The position numbers and the translations under genes were made by a program. A stretch of DNA of 64,000 nt, taken from the NCBI GenBank assembly GCA_031772625.1, contig CM062816.1, forward strand, positions 1,671,840,066-1,671,904,065. The letters run 5' to 3'. The DNA comes from Pinus tabuliformis (taxonomy: Eukaryota > Streptophyta > Pinopsida > Pinales > Pinaceae). Below, one piece after another: positions 52,117 to 64,000 of the stretch (position 1 is the first letter of the stretch; each line of letters opens with the position of its first letter). Below the pieces are notes generated by a model. The model was not told the DNA's origin. It saw only the letters and a list, made by a program, of their open reading frames with translations, and searched no databases.

Positions 52117-52124
52117 CATCAAGA

Positions 52125-54710
52125 TACAAATGTAAATTTTTAATGCATTTGATTCTTTTTCAATTTTTTTTCATTTATAATTAGTTGGAAATTAAATTTT
52201 AAAATCTTTTATGACAAAGAGACCTTTAGATCCTCTCAGGTTCGCAAAATGTAGACCATAAATTTGGAAAGACCTTCTCATAGATCCATTCCACATGCTT
52301 CAAATTTGTAAAGGGAATCTCATGTTCTTGAAGATGAAGTACATGTTAGAAGAAATTTTACTCCTCCAAATGGCTTTCAACATGGTTCGGCCAATAGAGA
52401 TCATATTCATTTTGATGAAAACATGATTGCTATGCATAAAAGATTTCGAGCAAAGATAGATAGCTTGTCACTTGTCCAAGTGTGCCACATTTGCCAAGAA
52501 TCATATCCCAGAATCCATGTTTTGAGACATTCTGAAGGACATATTCGCAAACGATGTAAGAGTGAAAGAGGAGCCAGCAAGAAATGATGACAGGCTTAAT
52601 ATACATAACATTCACCTTCTAACAATGTGGTGTGCAAATGTTGATTGCCATCTAGTACTTTCTCGCTATGTTGTCTTGAAATATATTGATAAGTATGCAT
52701 CAAAAGTAGAAAAAAGGTTTGAAATTTATCATCATATGTTAACTAGAATTTCAAATTCTATTGGCTCTCAAGATCATGCTTTATTTGCATATAGAGGTTT
52801 CTTGCAGAAACGATTGTTGACTGTGACATTGGAGCACAAGAAACGTGCCATATGTTGCTTAAGCTACCTCTTGTTGTTTGTAGTCGGAAATTTGTTTCCT
52901 TAAATGTTGGAAGAAAGGTTTTTAGGAAAATATCAAAGAATGGCTTGCAATGTTCATCTCAGAATACTTTCGTTCAACATTATCAAAAGAGACCTTTTTT
53001 CCTTCAACATCTATCTTTGATAGAAACAGCAAGATCTTGGACAGTTGATAGCAAATGTAAACAAGATCCATGGAAGCCTAGAGAGGTTTTATTCTATTCC
53101 TAGTTAGGCTTTAGAGGAATTTGAAACTTTTTGTTGGACATAATTTCTCTTGTACAAGCCATTTCGTGACGTTCCTATAGAAATTGGCCTTTCAGCTGAA
53201 ATTGTTATTTAGAATTGGAGGAATTTTTGATATCGAGCATGGCATGTTGATTGAAATCCATCAACTATAGACAATATTAAAGATGAAGAAGATGGTGATT
53301 TTTCTAAAGAGGAAATGAATCTTGAAGATGATTTTCAAGAATGGAAAATTTTCTCTAGCTTGGTTCCAACAAATGATATGAAAGTTTATGATCTTCATAC
53401 CCTTCTGATTATGTTGTAGAAGAAGTTATTAATTTTATAAGGAATGAAAAATAAAGGGGTGATATTGTTGACCTTTACTTATCCATTGTATTTTTTAAGC
53501 TCTTTCTAATTCGTCAAGTAATGGAAGAAGCCCTTTGCTTCTTCTTGCCCCAACAGGAATAGATGCTTTTAATATCTATGCAAAAACAATACACTTAGCT
53601 ATGAAAATTCTAATTAAAGATATGCAACCACTACAGGGGTAGTCACTTGCAGTATTCCAAGAAGAAATGCGACATGTTAGACATATATTGATAAATGAAA
53701 TGAGATTTCTAGGATCAAGGTTGTTTATGCAAATAGATGCTCGATTACGAGAAGCATTTCGAGAGAAAAATAATTGTCCTTTTGGTGGCAGATCCATCAT
53801 CCTTGTGGGTGAACTTGGCCAGCTGCCTCCTGTGAGAGATAAGCCTTTGTGTGCAAGTAATACAACAGGGAAAGTCTTATGGAAAAAATTCAACGTTCTT
53901 GTCACTCTTGGCACAATCTTTCGCCAACAAGGAAATAATGAGAAACAATCTTGTTTCCGTAGAGTCCTCAATAAAATAAGAAATGTAGAACCTATTCTTG
54001 AAGATTGGGAGTTTCTTATGTCATGGGCTGATATGAGGTTGCATCCTAGAGAAAGATATTTATTTAATGCATCAGTTCACATGTTTCCAACAAATAATTT
54101 GGTCTCCTTCCATAATAGGCATATGTTAAAATCATTAAATTCTCCAATTGCACGATGTGTTGATGAGCATTCAAGGCGTTCATAAATCATTGGTGTTGAT
54201 GATGATTAATTGGACCGTGAAGTTTTGTTGTGTCGTGATCAACGTGTTATGTTGACATGTAATTTATGGGTTGAAGCTGGCCTAATAAATGGTGCACTTG
54301 GTTATGTTAAGGATATATTTTATATGCCTACCTCTAAGCCACCCCAGCTTCCTATGTTCACAACTGTTTCTTTTTATAAGTATGTTGGTGTTCCATTTGA
54401 TGCAAGTAATCCAAACATTGTCCCTATCACACCAGTGATAAGAGGAAATCAAAACAAAATTCCTTTGAAGATGGCATGGGCTCTCACAATCCACAAGTCA
54501 CAGGGCTTGAATTTTGAACGAGCATTAGTTGATATTGAGAATAAAGAGCAACAAGGCCTTACCTTCATAGCCATATCAAGAGTGAAATCAATATATGGTT
54601 TACGCATTGCACCACCTTTCTCTTTTCAACGTTATTCCAAGATGAAAGATAGTGCATATGTTACAATTAGGAAGAAAGAAGAGGAGCAATTGAATTCCAT
54701 CTTGCTATGA
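52125..54710 (+). pseudogene. Helitron Rep/helicase (copy C), non-functional
   Basis: Collinear with copy A but more reduced. Near 52570 the frame passes from the CKSERGA segment directly to SKK-type sequence matching 11520 of copy A, so about 1.3 kb of Rep, including the nuclease region, is gone. A second deletion near 53475 removes the Walker A segment. The later helicase is better kept: ILINEMRFLG at the Walker B position (about 53690), GELGQLPPV (about 53805), FRQQGN (about 53920), then a near-intact end (54210-54710) with ALTIHKSQGLNFERA. One stop near 54183 and another near 54207 interrupt the frame. Its C-terminal motif is intact, unlike that of copy A. Confidence 0.87.
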
Positions 54711-55317
54711 CATACAACTAATAACATTGTGACCTTCTTTATTGTATTTTTTTTTAATTTATTTTATCGTCCTCTTGATTTAATTTTAATATAATAATCA
54801 TTTTCATATATTTATGAGATTAATAAATTCATCATATTCATAGTAATATTTGAGAAAGTTGTTTACATCGTTTTTCATGTTATTCAATTTTATTTTTTTT
54901 GAGTGCCTAGTGTTCCTTTCTTTACAACAAACCATTCAGACATAAACAACGAGTTATATGAACCAATCATTGAAAATCATTTTTATATCTGGTTCATATT
55001 GATATTAATATTGTGGATTCATATTACATCATGAAATGCAAAAATGGAGGTTTTGAATATTGACCATCACCATGGCAATATTCATTTTTTGAATATTGGC
55101 CACAGTTTTTCCTATTGCATTGTGAAATGAGGCTTATATTTGTAGAAATTTTTATATCATTTGGTTCATGTAACACTAGATTGTTTTTTTTTTCATTTAA
55201 CATTATAACATTAAGATTTTTAACATAAATAAAAATGGGGTTTTATGTTTTATGTATATGTGTGTGTGTGTGTGCCTTTATTGGTTTTGCTTTTGTTTTT
55301 TTGTCTTTCAAATGCAG

Positions 55318-55592
55318 ATATGGATAATAATGATGGCATATGTTATTCCATAACAGTGCGCAATATGGTTGGAGCTATAAGTTTTCTTTCCTATCTTTGG
55401 AACAAGTTTGATAGAAAACATGGGTTCCATTCTACTTTTATTGATGTTCATATTCATGAGCTAGAAGAATCAAAAACACATGTAAAATACTTGTTACATG
55501 TGCACCAGAGGGAGTCTGGGAGGGGAAAAAAAAGGAATTGGTTGGAAAGCGTTAAGTATCATGATCATTGTCTTGTTGATTTGAATTGGTGA
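55318..55592 (+). CDS. Short exon downstream of Helitron helicase, copy C
   Basis: Preceded by the same pyrimidine tract and 'tttcaaatgcag' acceptor as in copy A. The ATG at 55320 opens an uninterrupted 90-codon frame: MDNNDGICYSITVRNMVGAI at the start, KFDRKHGF in the middle, a basic RGKKRNW stretch, and LVDLNW before the stop at 55590-55592. No known domain is recognised. It could be a last exon of the Helitron gene, a separate small gene, or part of a captured host gene. It is open here but stopped early in copy A. Confidence 0.5.
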
Positions 55593-56309
55593 TGCTTTTG
55601 TCATTGGTCTGGTTGAGTGTTGGAAGAGGCCACTCCATAGGTGACTTTTGATGGATTGTTTTGAGTTCAATTTTGTAGTGGAATTATTTGATGTAAAGAA
55701 AACAAAATATATATGTTAAGAATAAATGTTCCTTTTGTGGTTGCGATGTTGGTGAAATTGAATTTTTTTTTCTCGTTGTTGTTTTTATGTAGAAAATTTT
55801 ATATCTATAGTCTTAAAATGTCTTATTATGTTGTTCTTCTTTAAATCCAATGTGTGCAATTTAGATGTGTTTTTTGCATTTATGTTCCTTTGCTCCAATG
55901 GCAGTGTTACTATTTTATTTCTTTCTCTTGAATTTGTGGTTGTTGTGGTATTTTGTGTGGATCCCTTCACTTTGTTCACGTCTTTCATAAATGAAAATGT
56001 TGTTTAAATTTATAATATTATTGTTCGGCTTTCATGTTCTAGGTGTTTATATCAATATTCTTGATATTTATACTATTAATACATTCATGTATTGATGTCA
56101 ATGTATTTATGGCTTAAAATTTATTTATTGTTTATAATGTAGTGATATAAATGTGTTATTATTAATGTGATGATGATTTATCTTGTTTTAATACTTTATG
56201 GTTTGCAATGTGGTTCTTATATTGGTTTTGGTTTATGTTTTTTTATTATTTTTTTGTGTTATAGCATTATTTATGTTTATAATATTGATGCCATGGATTC
56301 AGGGCTTAG
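55593..56309. other. Helitron C spacer
   Basis: AT-rich, no gene seen; aligns with 14812-15529 in copy A. Confidence 0.6.
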
Positions 56310-59300
56310 GTTCGGTTTACTATATCCTTGGGTTTATAATATTAAATGATTAGGTTTATTTGTTATTTAAGTTTGTAATATTAATAATTCCTCCGATTTA
56401 TCAATTATTCCCTTTGGTTTATTAATCCCCAATATTAAGGTTTAAATAATAGTCCTAAGGTTTAATATTAATCCCTTACGTTTACAATGTTTATCCCTTC
56501 AATTTATTAGTGTGTTGCTTTCATAATATTAACAATCCCTAGGTTTTATTGGTTCCTTAGGTTTATAATATTCATAGTCACGTGGGTTCATCAATATGTT
56601 GGGTTTAAAATATTAATTCCTATGTTCTATTAATCCCTTCTTCTTTTAATATTGATCCCTTGCCATTTTTGATCACTTGCATTTGTAATATTTTTCCCTT
56701 GGGTTTATTAATTCCTTAGGTTTATAGTTTCAAATGCTTGGGTTTCTTCGTTCTATTAATCCCTTGGTTTTATTAATCCCGTGACCTTAAAAACTTAATT
56801 CCTGGGGTTTATTAATCGTTTTGGTTTTTAATATTATCTCGTTGGGTTTATTGATTCCTTGGGTATATTGATACCTTGCATTTATTAATCATTTATTTTT
56901 ATAATATTAATGCCTTGGGTTTGTAATATTAATAATCTCTTGGTTTTATAAAACCCAAATATCAAGGGTTAAATATTTGTCCAACTATTTATGATTATAT
57001 CAATATCACAAATAAATTAATCTAATATGGAAATCAACCATGGTAAACCATGTTTATTTTAGGGTTTATAATAGTCATGTTAGGGTTTATATGCATTGAG
57101 TTTATAATTTTTATCCCTTAGGTTTATTATTCCCTTGGGTTTATAATATCAATCCTTTCGGTTTATTGATCTAAGGGTTCATATTCCTAGGGTTTAATAT
57201 TATTCAACAATGGTCAATAATAAACAACCATGTTTGACCATGATCAACCATTATCCAACATCAATTGCTTGGGTTTATTATTCCCCATTCAACTATGGTT
57301 TATTATGATCTCAACCATGGTAAACCATGGTCCAACATGGAATTGTGATAAGGATTGTCTCAATATGAAAAACAATGATGGTCAGTCATGTTTATTTTAG
57401 TGTTTATAATATTTGTCTTAAGGTTTATGTACATTGGTTTATAATATTAGTCCCTTGGGTTTAATATTATTCCCTTGGTTTCATAATCCCTTGGGGTTTT
57501 AGTGTTAATACCTTGGGTTTATTATTCCTTTGGGTTTATAATATCAATCCCTTGGGTTTATTATTCCCTTAGGTTTACAATATCAATCATGGTTAACCAT
57601 TATAAATCGTATCCAACCATGGTCAACCATGGTTGAATGTTGCATTGTGACAAGGATTGTCTCACCATGAAAATAAACCATGTTTATTTTAGTGTTTGTA
57701 ATATGTATATTAGGGTTTACCAATGTGGGTTTATAATATTAGTATCTTGGGTTTAATATTATTCCCTTGGGTTTATTATTAGGTTGGGTTTACAATATAA
57801 ATCATGGCCAACTTTATTAATCTCTCGTGTTTGTAATATCCATCAGTTCTGATTTTTGATACCTTAGGTCTTTAATATTTATCCGTTGGGTTCACTAATT
57901 CGTTAGGTTTTTAATATCAAATGGTTGGGTTTATTATTTCCTTTGGTTTATTAATCGCTTAAGTTTAAAATATTAATTGTTAGGGTTTATTAATTCAACC
58001 AAGTTTATTTTAGTATTTTTAATATTTATCTTAGGGTTTGTATACCTTGGGTTTATATTATTAGTCCCTTTTGTTTAATATTATTCCCTTAGGTTCATAA
58101 TAAATTGGAGTTTTAGTATTAATCCCTTGGGTTTATTGTTCCTTTGTGTTTATAATATCAATCGCTTAGGTCTATTATTCCCAAGTCAAACATGGTTTAT
58201 TATGATCTCAACCATGGTCCAACACGGAATTGTGATAATTATTGTCTCAATATGAAAATCAACAATGGTCGATCATGTTTATTTTAGTGTTTATAATATT
58301 TATCTTAGGATTTATATACGTTGGGTTTATAATATTAGTCCCTTGGGTTTAATATTATTCCCTTGGGTTCATAATCCCTTTGGGTTTTAGTATTAATCCC
58401 TTCATTTTATTATTCCTTTGGGTTTCTCATATTAATCCCTTGGGTTTATTATTCCCTTAGGTTTATAATATCGACCATGGTCAACCATTGTCAATCATAT
58501 CCAACCATGGTCAACCATGGTTAAATGTCACATTGTGACAAGGATTGTGTCACCATGAAGATAAATCATGTTTATTTTAGTCTTCGTAATATTTATATTT
58601 TGGTTTGCAAATGTCGGGTTCATGATATTAGTCCCTTGGGTTTAATATTATTCCCTTAGGTTCATAATCCCTTAGGGTTTTAGTATTAATCCCTTGGGTT
58701 TATTATTCATTTAGGTTTATATACCAATCCCTTAGGTTTATTATTCTACAGTCAACCATGGATTATTATGAAGTCAACCATAGTCAACCATGTTCCAACA
58801 TGGAACTGTGATAAGGATTGTCTCAAAATTAAAATCAATGATGGTCAATCATGCTTATTTTAGTGTTTATAATATTTATCTTAGGGTTTATATACGTTGG
58901 GTTTATAATATTAGTCCCGTGGGTTTAATATTATTCCTTGGGGTTCATAATCCCTTGGGGTTTTAGTATTAACCCCTTAAGTTTATTATTCCTTTGGGTT
59001 TATAATATCAATCACTTCGGTTTATTATTCCCATAGGTTTATAATATCGATCGTGGTCAACCATTGACAATCATAGCTAGCCATGGTTAGCCATAGTTGA
59101 ATGTCACATTGTGACAAGGATTTTCTCACCATGAAAATAAACCATGCTTATTTTAGTCTTTCTAATATTTATATTAGGGTTTACCAGTGTTGGGGTTTAT
59201 AATATTAGTCCCTTGGGTTTAATATTATTTCCTTGGGTTAATAATCCCTTGGGGTTTTAGTATTAATCCTTTGGGTTTATTATTAACTTGGGTTTATAAT

Positions 59301-59575
59301 ATCAATCATGGTGAACTTTATTTATCTCTTATGTTTGTAATATCAATCCCTTGTGCTTCTTGATCCCTTAGGTTTTTAATATTTATACCTTGGGTTCACT
59401 AATTCCTTGAGTTTATTATATTAAATGATTTTGTTTATTAGTTCCTTGGGTTTATAATATTATTCCATTTTTTTAATATTATTCCCTCGGGTTCATAATC
59501 CCTTGGGATTTCAATATTAATCCCTTGGGATTTTAGTATTAATCCCTTGGGTAATAATAATATTATAACAATAAT
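56310..59575. repeat. Helitron-associated array, copy C, with a 300-bp period
   Basis: 3.2 kb of 'cccttgggtttataatatt'-type units. Anchor motifs ('aaggattgtctca' after a CCATGG-rich block) lie near 57351, 57651, 58238, 58541, 58813 and 59116, spaced about 300, 587, 303, 272 and 303 bp. Alternate anchors differ: one set follows 'tccaacatggaa', the other 'gttgaatgtcacattg', so a two-part unit of about 590 bp is repeated. Confidence 0.8.
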
Positions 59576-59800
59576 ATAATAAATATTTATAAATAATATA
59601 ATATATTTATTATATTTTTATTATAATAATATTATTATATTATTATTACCCAAGGGATTAATATTGAAATCCCAAGGGATTATGAACCCTAGGGAATAAT
59701 ATTAAATAAAAGGAACTAATATTATAAACCCAATGTATACAAACCCTAAGATAAATATTAAAAATACTAAAATAAACATGGTTGAATTAATAAAGCCTAA
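59441..59800. repeat. Fold-back (inverted repeat) at the end of the array
   Basis: The left arm, about 59441-59570, and the right arm, about 59634-59725, are reverse complements (for example TTCATAATCCCTTGGGATTT and its complement), around a loop of AT-only DNA. The inverted similarity to array units continues to about 59790. The left arm has an extra 22-bp duplication. Confidence 0.85.
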
Positions 59801-60153
59801 AAATTATAATAAAATAATAATAAGCATAAGAATAATTACTATTACAATTAATTTATATTACTAATATTATTATGAGTTTATATTATAATAATAATAATAA
59901 TATAATAATCATAAGCATATAAATATATAAGAATATCGTTGTTATTATTTATGTATTTATTAATAATGATAAATAGTTGGTCTTTAAAAAAGTACACATA
60001 ATAATTCCCTTATCACAATTTTAATTATTATTGGATCATGGTTGTTATTCTGAGTTAATATTATTATTATTAGAATAATTCAATATAATTGTGATTATTA
60101 TTATTATTATTATTTTATATTATTGTTATAATAATATGATAATAATCCTAATA

Positions 60154-60187
<34 letters not shown>

Positions 60188-60640
60188 ACAATAGCTTATT
60201 ATATTATTATTGTAATAATATAATAATAATTATATTATTATATTATTATAATAATTTAATGATAATATATTATTGTTATTATAAATACATTTTATTATTA
60301 TAATAATAATACAATATAATTGTTATTATAAATATATTTTATTATTATAATAATAATACAATATAATTGTTATTATTATTTTTATAATTTTATATTATTA
60401 TTATTATTATGATAGTAATATAATATTTATTATATTATTATAATAATATAAAGATAATCTAATATTATTATGAGTTATTCTTATTATGAATTAATATTAC
60501 TAATATGAGTTATATTATTATGAGTTTATATTATTATTATAATAGTAATATAATAATCATATAATAATATATATAAATAATAGTTTTTATTTATATAGTT
60601 ATTAATAATCATAAATAGTTGGTGTTTAAAAAAATAATCA
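59801..60640. repeat. TAA/TTA-rich low-complexity DNA
   Basis: Almost pure A and T with many (TAA)n/(TTA)n runs, for example near 60090-60250 and 60300-60420. No gene. Confidence 0.9.
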
Positions 60641-60689
60641 TAATAATTGTTAACGTGGTTGATATAAGCTTATCCGAGTAAATGTGGTT

Positions 60690-61700
60690 GTGCTAGTTAA
60701 TATATTTAACCAATGCAATAATATTTTTAAATTTATATAAATGTTATGCTTTATTTAATAAATTTATTTTAAGAATAATTAAAAACAAACAACAATTTAA
60801 ATTACAATTGTTTTTTCAAATGAAGGAGAGAATTAAAATAAATAAGATCCTTTTATAATTAAAAGAATTTAAATAGTTTTGTAACTACATTTCTTATAAT
60901 AATTTTACAAAATTATCCAATCTTGACTCTCCTCTTGTTCCTTTTTCACCCTCGATTTCTCTTTTTTTTTAATATTTCTCTTTAATAATTTAGATTTCCA
61001 TCTTCTTCCTTTCAGCATCCATCTATTTACTAAATAAATATATAACCATAAAATACTTTTATAATTTTAAGATCTTTTTATAGCCCTAAAATTACTTTAT
61101 ACCCCTATTTATTATCTATTCCAATTCCCTAAAATAAACTATTTTTCATCATTTTTACCTATTTTTATTATTTTACATTTTCCTTTAATTTAATTCGTAC
61201 CCCTCCTTAACATAAATAATTTATTTTTCATCCTTTTTACCCATTTTTATTATTTTACATTTTCATTTAATTTACTTCATACCCCTCCTTAACATGTCAA
61301 TTTACGTAGTTTCCTTTCTTTATTTACTCACTTTATCATCTTTATGCAATTTCTTTTAATCCAATCATAAGTGGAGTGTCCACTAAGCATATTTGGGAAA
61401 GTCTTCCTTTACTTTGCTTGTACTGCAATAGTTGAAATTTAACTGATATATATCTAGTTAATATACTTGACAAATTCAATAATATTTTTAAATTTATATC
61501 AATTTTATACATTATTTAATAAATTTATTTTAAAAATAATTATTAAAAAATTAAATGATAATTATATTTTCAAATGAACAGAAGAATTAATTAAAATAAA
61601 TATGATATTTTTTGAATTTAAAATAAATATGATATTTTCGAATTTAAATAATTTTATAGCTACATTCTTTATACTAATTTTATAAAATTATCAATTTTGT
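60690..61700. repeat. Pair of diverged direct repeats
   Basis: 60690-60945 and about 61450-61700 align in the same direction (shared AATAATATTTTTAAATTTAT and TTATTTAATAAATTTATTTT), with roughly 70-75% identity by eye. About 500 bp lie between them. No coding region is enclosed. They could be the old LTRs of a small element. Confidence 0.5.
61134..61293. repeat. 80-bp tandem duplication
   Basis: 61134-61211 and 61212-61293 are two close direct copies ending CCCCTCCTTAAC. They sit between the two diverged direct repeats. Confidence 0.85.
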
Positions 61701-63139
61701 CGTTCCATTTCTATTAGGATATTCCGACACATAGGAAATAGTTAAGTATAACTTGGTCTAGTGTAGAGTAAGGTAAAGTGTGTTTCTTTACTATGTAATT
61801 TTGTAACTTACAATCCGACGGTCACGATATGTAGTGATCCGAGGTTCATTCTCTCCTTGGTATTACCAACACTTGATCTGTGGCTTAATACCCGATTGGT
61901 CTATGATCTCTATTTAAAGAGCATGGAGGGTAACCATTCATGCGAGAAGCTTATGTAAATTTTCATTCTTTTATTAGTAAATTGCCTGAAGTGGCTGCGT
62001 TGGCTCAGGTTGTAATGACCCCAGGATATGTAATTTGAAAGTTTACTATGGTAAAAAGACAGTAATACAATTGTTGTTATGTTTAAACAAAACTGTGACG
62101 AACTATTTTTAATTAAGTAATTTAAATATTTCTTGGAATTGTTGGCAGCCTCTAAGAGGTGAAATTTAAAGAAAATGATCAGTTGTGATAACTGATAGAA
62201 CTACCCTCCAAAACAGGAAAAGTCCTGACTGAGGGAAATTCTGTGCTGTGAGGACAGACAGGAGGAAGGAAATCTTTTTCCTAGAACAGGAAAAGAAAAG
62301 AAAAGTGGTTAAGTCTGGTTAGGACCAGATAACCTGGCACAGAGAATGCACAAAACCTGTTGAGGGCTGGAGGCCTGCAGGATGGCTCGGGGGGAGAATT
62401 CCATCTGAGGGATGGGTCTCATGGCTGGGTGGACGAGCAGAACTAAAGCTCAGGTGACTTATTTTGTTTGAGAACCATTCCCGACTCTGGCGAACCAGGT
62501 ACGGTCTCAAACTGTAAAGTCTCTGAATAGCAAATACATATGCGATAAGTATTGCAAAGTCAAATAGGAAATGTGCATTACATTTCCTTAGATATTGTAG
62601 CATTAATGTGATTATACGGACGCAGTTCTCAACTGTAGAACAGACTGTTAGTAAACAGACAAGGTCCGAGTAGCTACAGAATAAACCGAATACATATAGA
62701 GTAATGACACCAGAAGGAACTATCAAGATCCGGTTACTGGGTAACGGACTTGAGATACCCTTACGGGTTGAAAGCAAGACTTTGTTTTAACAGTAAACAA
62801 AGATATTAAATACTTGAAAGAAAAACAAGTCATTACTGTGGCAAGTTGACTATAGATGAGGGTTAGAACCTCTAGAATCCGAGTGCAGAGGCACCGACAG
62901 TAACCAGATGTTACCATCGATGTGAGAATCACAAACCCTACTGATACCAGGGTGAGTGAATGTCATGGAAATGAACAGGCAGGTGTTCTAGATAACTAGA
63001 GGTTGTCGATAACTGTATAACGGAAGCAAGAACCAGTTAATACTCCTTAACCGTGAGCGTAGGTTATAACATTAGCGGATATGGTAGCTGATAGCTAGTC
63101 CGTAAAATTATACAGGAAAGAAATATACATGTTCATTAT
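61701..63139. other. Unassigned DNA
   Basis: Sequence with a more balanced base composition than the region before it. A TATA-like CTATTTAAAGAG lies near 61911. The longest open stretch on either strand (62319-62777, minus) has no ATG at its start and no known domain, so no gene is called. Confidence 0.5.
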
Positions 63140-63400
63140 AAAGTCCCGTGCATATAAATGTGATGGAGGCATTACATTTATTTATACATTCCATGCATGT
63201 ATCTGTGGTAAGGATGTAAATATTACATAAACCTGTGCATGAAATTATAACCAAGAAATACAGTCATTTATATAACCTTTTGCATGTAACTACGAAAGGG
63301 TTACAAATATACATATGCAGTTCTGTGCATGCAACCCGAATGGGTCAAATACTGAATATACAAGAAAACTGTGCATATAGCCAACCTCGAATAAGAGTGG
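63140..63400. repeat. 45-bp degenerate minisatellite
   Basis: Six units centred on (T)GTGCAT: the GCAT of each lies at 63150, 63195, 63237, 63282, 63327 and 63373, spaced 45, 42, 45, 45 and 46 bp. The rest of each unit is only loosely similar, with 'aaatat' or 'ttatata' before the next core. Possible weaker units continue to about 63480. Confidence 0.65.
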
Positions 63401-64000
63401 CGTTACCTTGGAAAAGGAAGAATAGTATAGAAACAATCTCGGAATGCATGCTGTGCAAACTGGCATAAATCATGAATATACGGCGCAATAATGAACATAC
63501 AGTATAAGAACAGAGCAAGACTGTAAGTACCAGCGTAACACAAGATTAATATGGTGTTGCAGTCCTTCAAAACATGTAACCAAAGTGATAACTGGTAAAC
63601 CCTATGCTCTGCATTGATATTAATGAAATTCGAGAACAGAGTCATATACATTAACAAAGCAAAATTGCTATGAAGCTTACACAGTTTCCAATACTCTGTC
63701 TATGCATAACTCGACTGAGAATTTGACCATCTCTTCAAACATGAGTGTAAATTACAAATAACATAGGGTGGTAACCCTGAAAGAGAAAATGACTAACTTA
63801 TGGCGAGTACAAGCCACAGGAAATCCGTTGCAGGGTCTAAGCGCTGAGGCTAGATCCGCAACCAAAATCTAGAATATATATATGTCTATTAAACTCGGGT
63901 GAGCCTTAACGGAAAACACAGTACTGTAAATCTATAAAACTATGAACATTGGTACAGAAACTCAAGCTCCTTTGGAACAATCATTTAACCACAGATTTGC
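63401..64000. other. Unassigned DNA
   Basis: No gene, RNA or transposon recognised in the last 600 bases. Confidence 0.5.

Larger units (their letters stand above)
49286..59575 (+). mobile_element. Helitron copy C, degraded, with a 1.4-kb insertion
   Basis: The longest Helitron copy here. Order: N-terminal exon (49286-49895), repeated exon-intron modules (to 50701), an unrelated insertion (50702-52116), Rep remnant and helicase (52125-54710), a spacer, the short exon (55318-55592), a spacer and the long array (56310-59575). From 52125 on it is collinear with copy A. Terminal TC and CTRR signals were not identified, so the ends are approximate. Confidence 0.78.

Noticed and set aside
50704-52118. 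Solo LTR with TG...CA ends
   Set aside because: No matching 5-bp duplication at these borders; the 8-bp CATCAAGA repeat fits other borders better. Kept as an alternative only.
62319-62777. 152-codon open stretch on the minus strand
   Set aside because: No ATG start, no domain or composition typical of a gene, and no second copy in the window to support it.

Overview
The window looks like nuclear DNA from a plant with a large, repeat-packed genome. It is AT-rich, has no operon-like gene order, and holds plant-type Ty1/Copia and Ty3/Gypsy LTR elements with initiator-Met-type primer sites, a chromodomain Gypsy, a Tat/Ogre-like element and degraded Helitrons. The species cannot be fixed from sequence alone; a gymnosperm, fern or lycophyte would fit, but that is inference. 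I see no intact host gene, no rRNA or tRNA gene and no CRISPR array. The only host-like coding sequence is one F-box-associated-type gene fragment, split by a retrotransposon.

Layout: 1-920 short minisatellites and unassigned DNA. 921-3402 a broken Copia element on the minus strand. 3403-7524 a broken Ty3/Gypsy element. 7525-9610 unknown repeat R1 (copy a). 9775-17651 Helitron copy A with Rep remnant, helicase, a short downstream exon and a TTTATAATATT-rich array. 17652-20603 a broken chromodomain Gypsy, then a small Copia RNase H relic. 20804-22532 unassigned. 22533-24657 R1 (copy b). 24942-27247 Helitron fragment B. 27867-28099 first half of the host-like gene. 28100-48116 a nested retroelement. 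48117-48559 second half of the host-like gene. 49286-about 59575 Helitron copy C. 59441-60640 a fold-back and TAA-rich DNA. 60690-64000 AT-rich and unassigned DNA with small repeats.

The clearest result is the nest at 28095-48121. An old LTR element on the minus strand (LTRs about 1.8 and 2.0 kb, TG...CA ends, 5-bp target duplication ATGGA) sits in the host-like gene. It carries no recognised pol but codes for a coiled coil, a G-patch domain and zinc-knuckle motifs. Two younger elements lie inside it: a non-autonomous Tat/Ogre-like element in its 3' LTR (target duplication CATAA, LTRs about 1% apart) and a Copia element in its interior (target duplication CAAAT, LTRs about 3% apart). The outer LTRs differ by roughly 9-10%, so LTR divergence and nesting order agree.

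The three Helitron copies belong to one family. Their 5' part (copy C) includes tandemly repeated short exon-intron modules. Their 3' part (copies A and C) includes a conserved 90-codon exon behind a splice-acceptor-like site and a long array with a period of about 300 bp. All three copies have lost catalytic parts. All identity figures are by eye.
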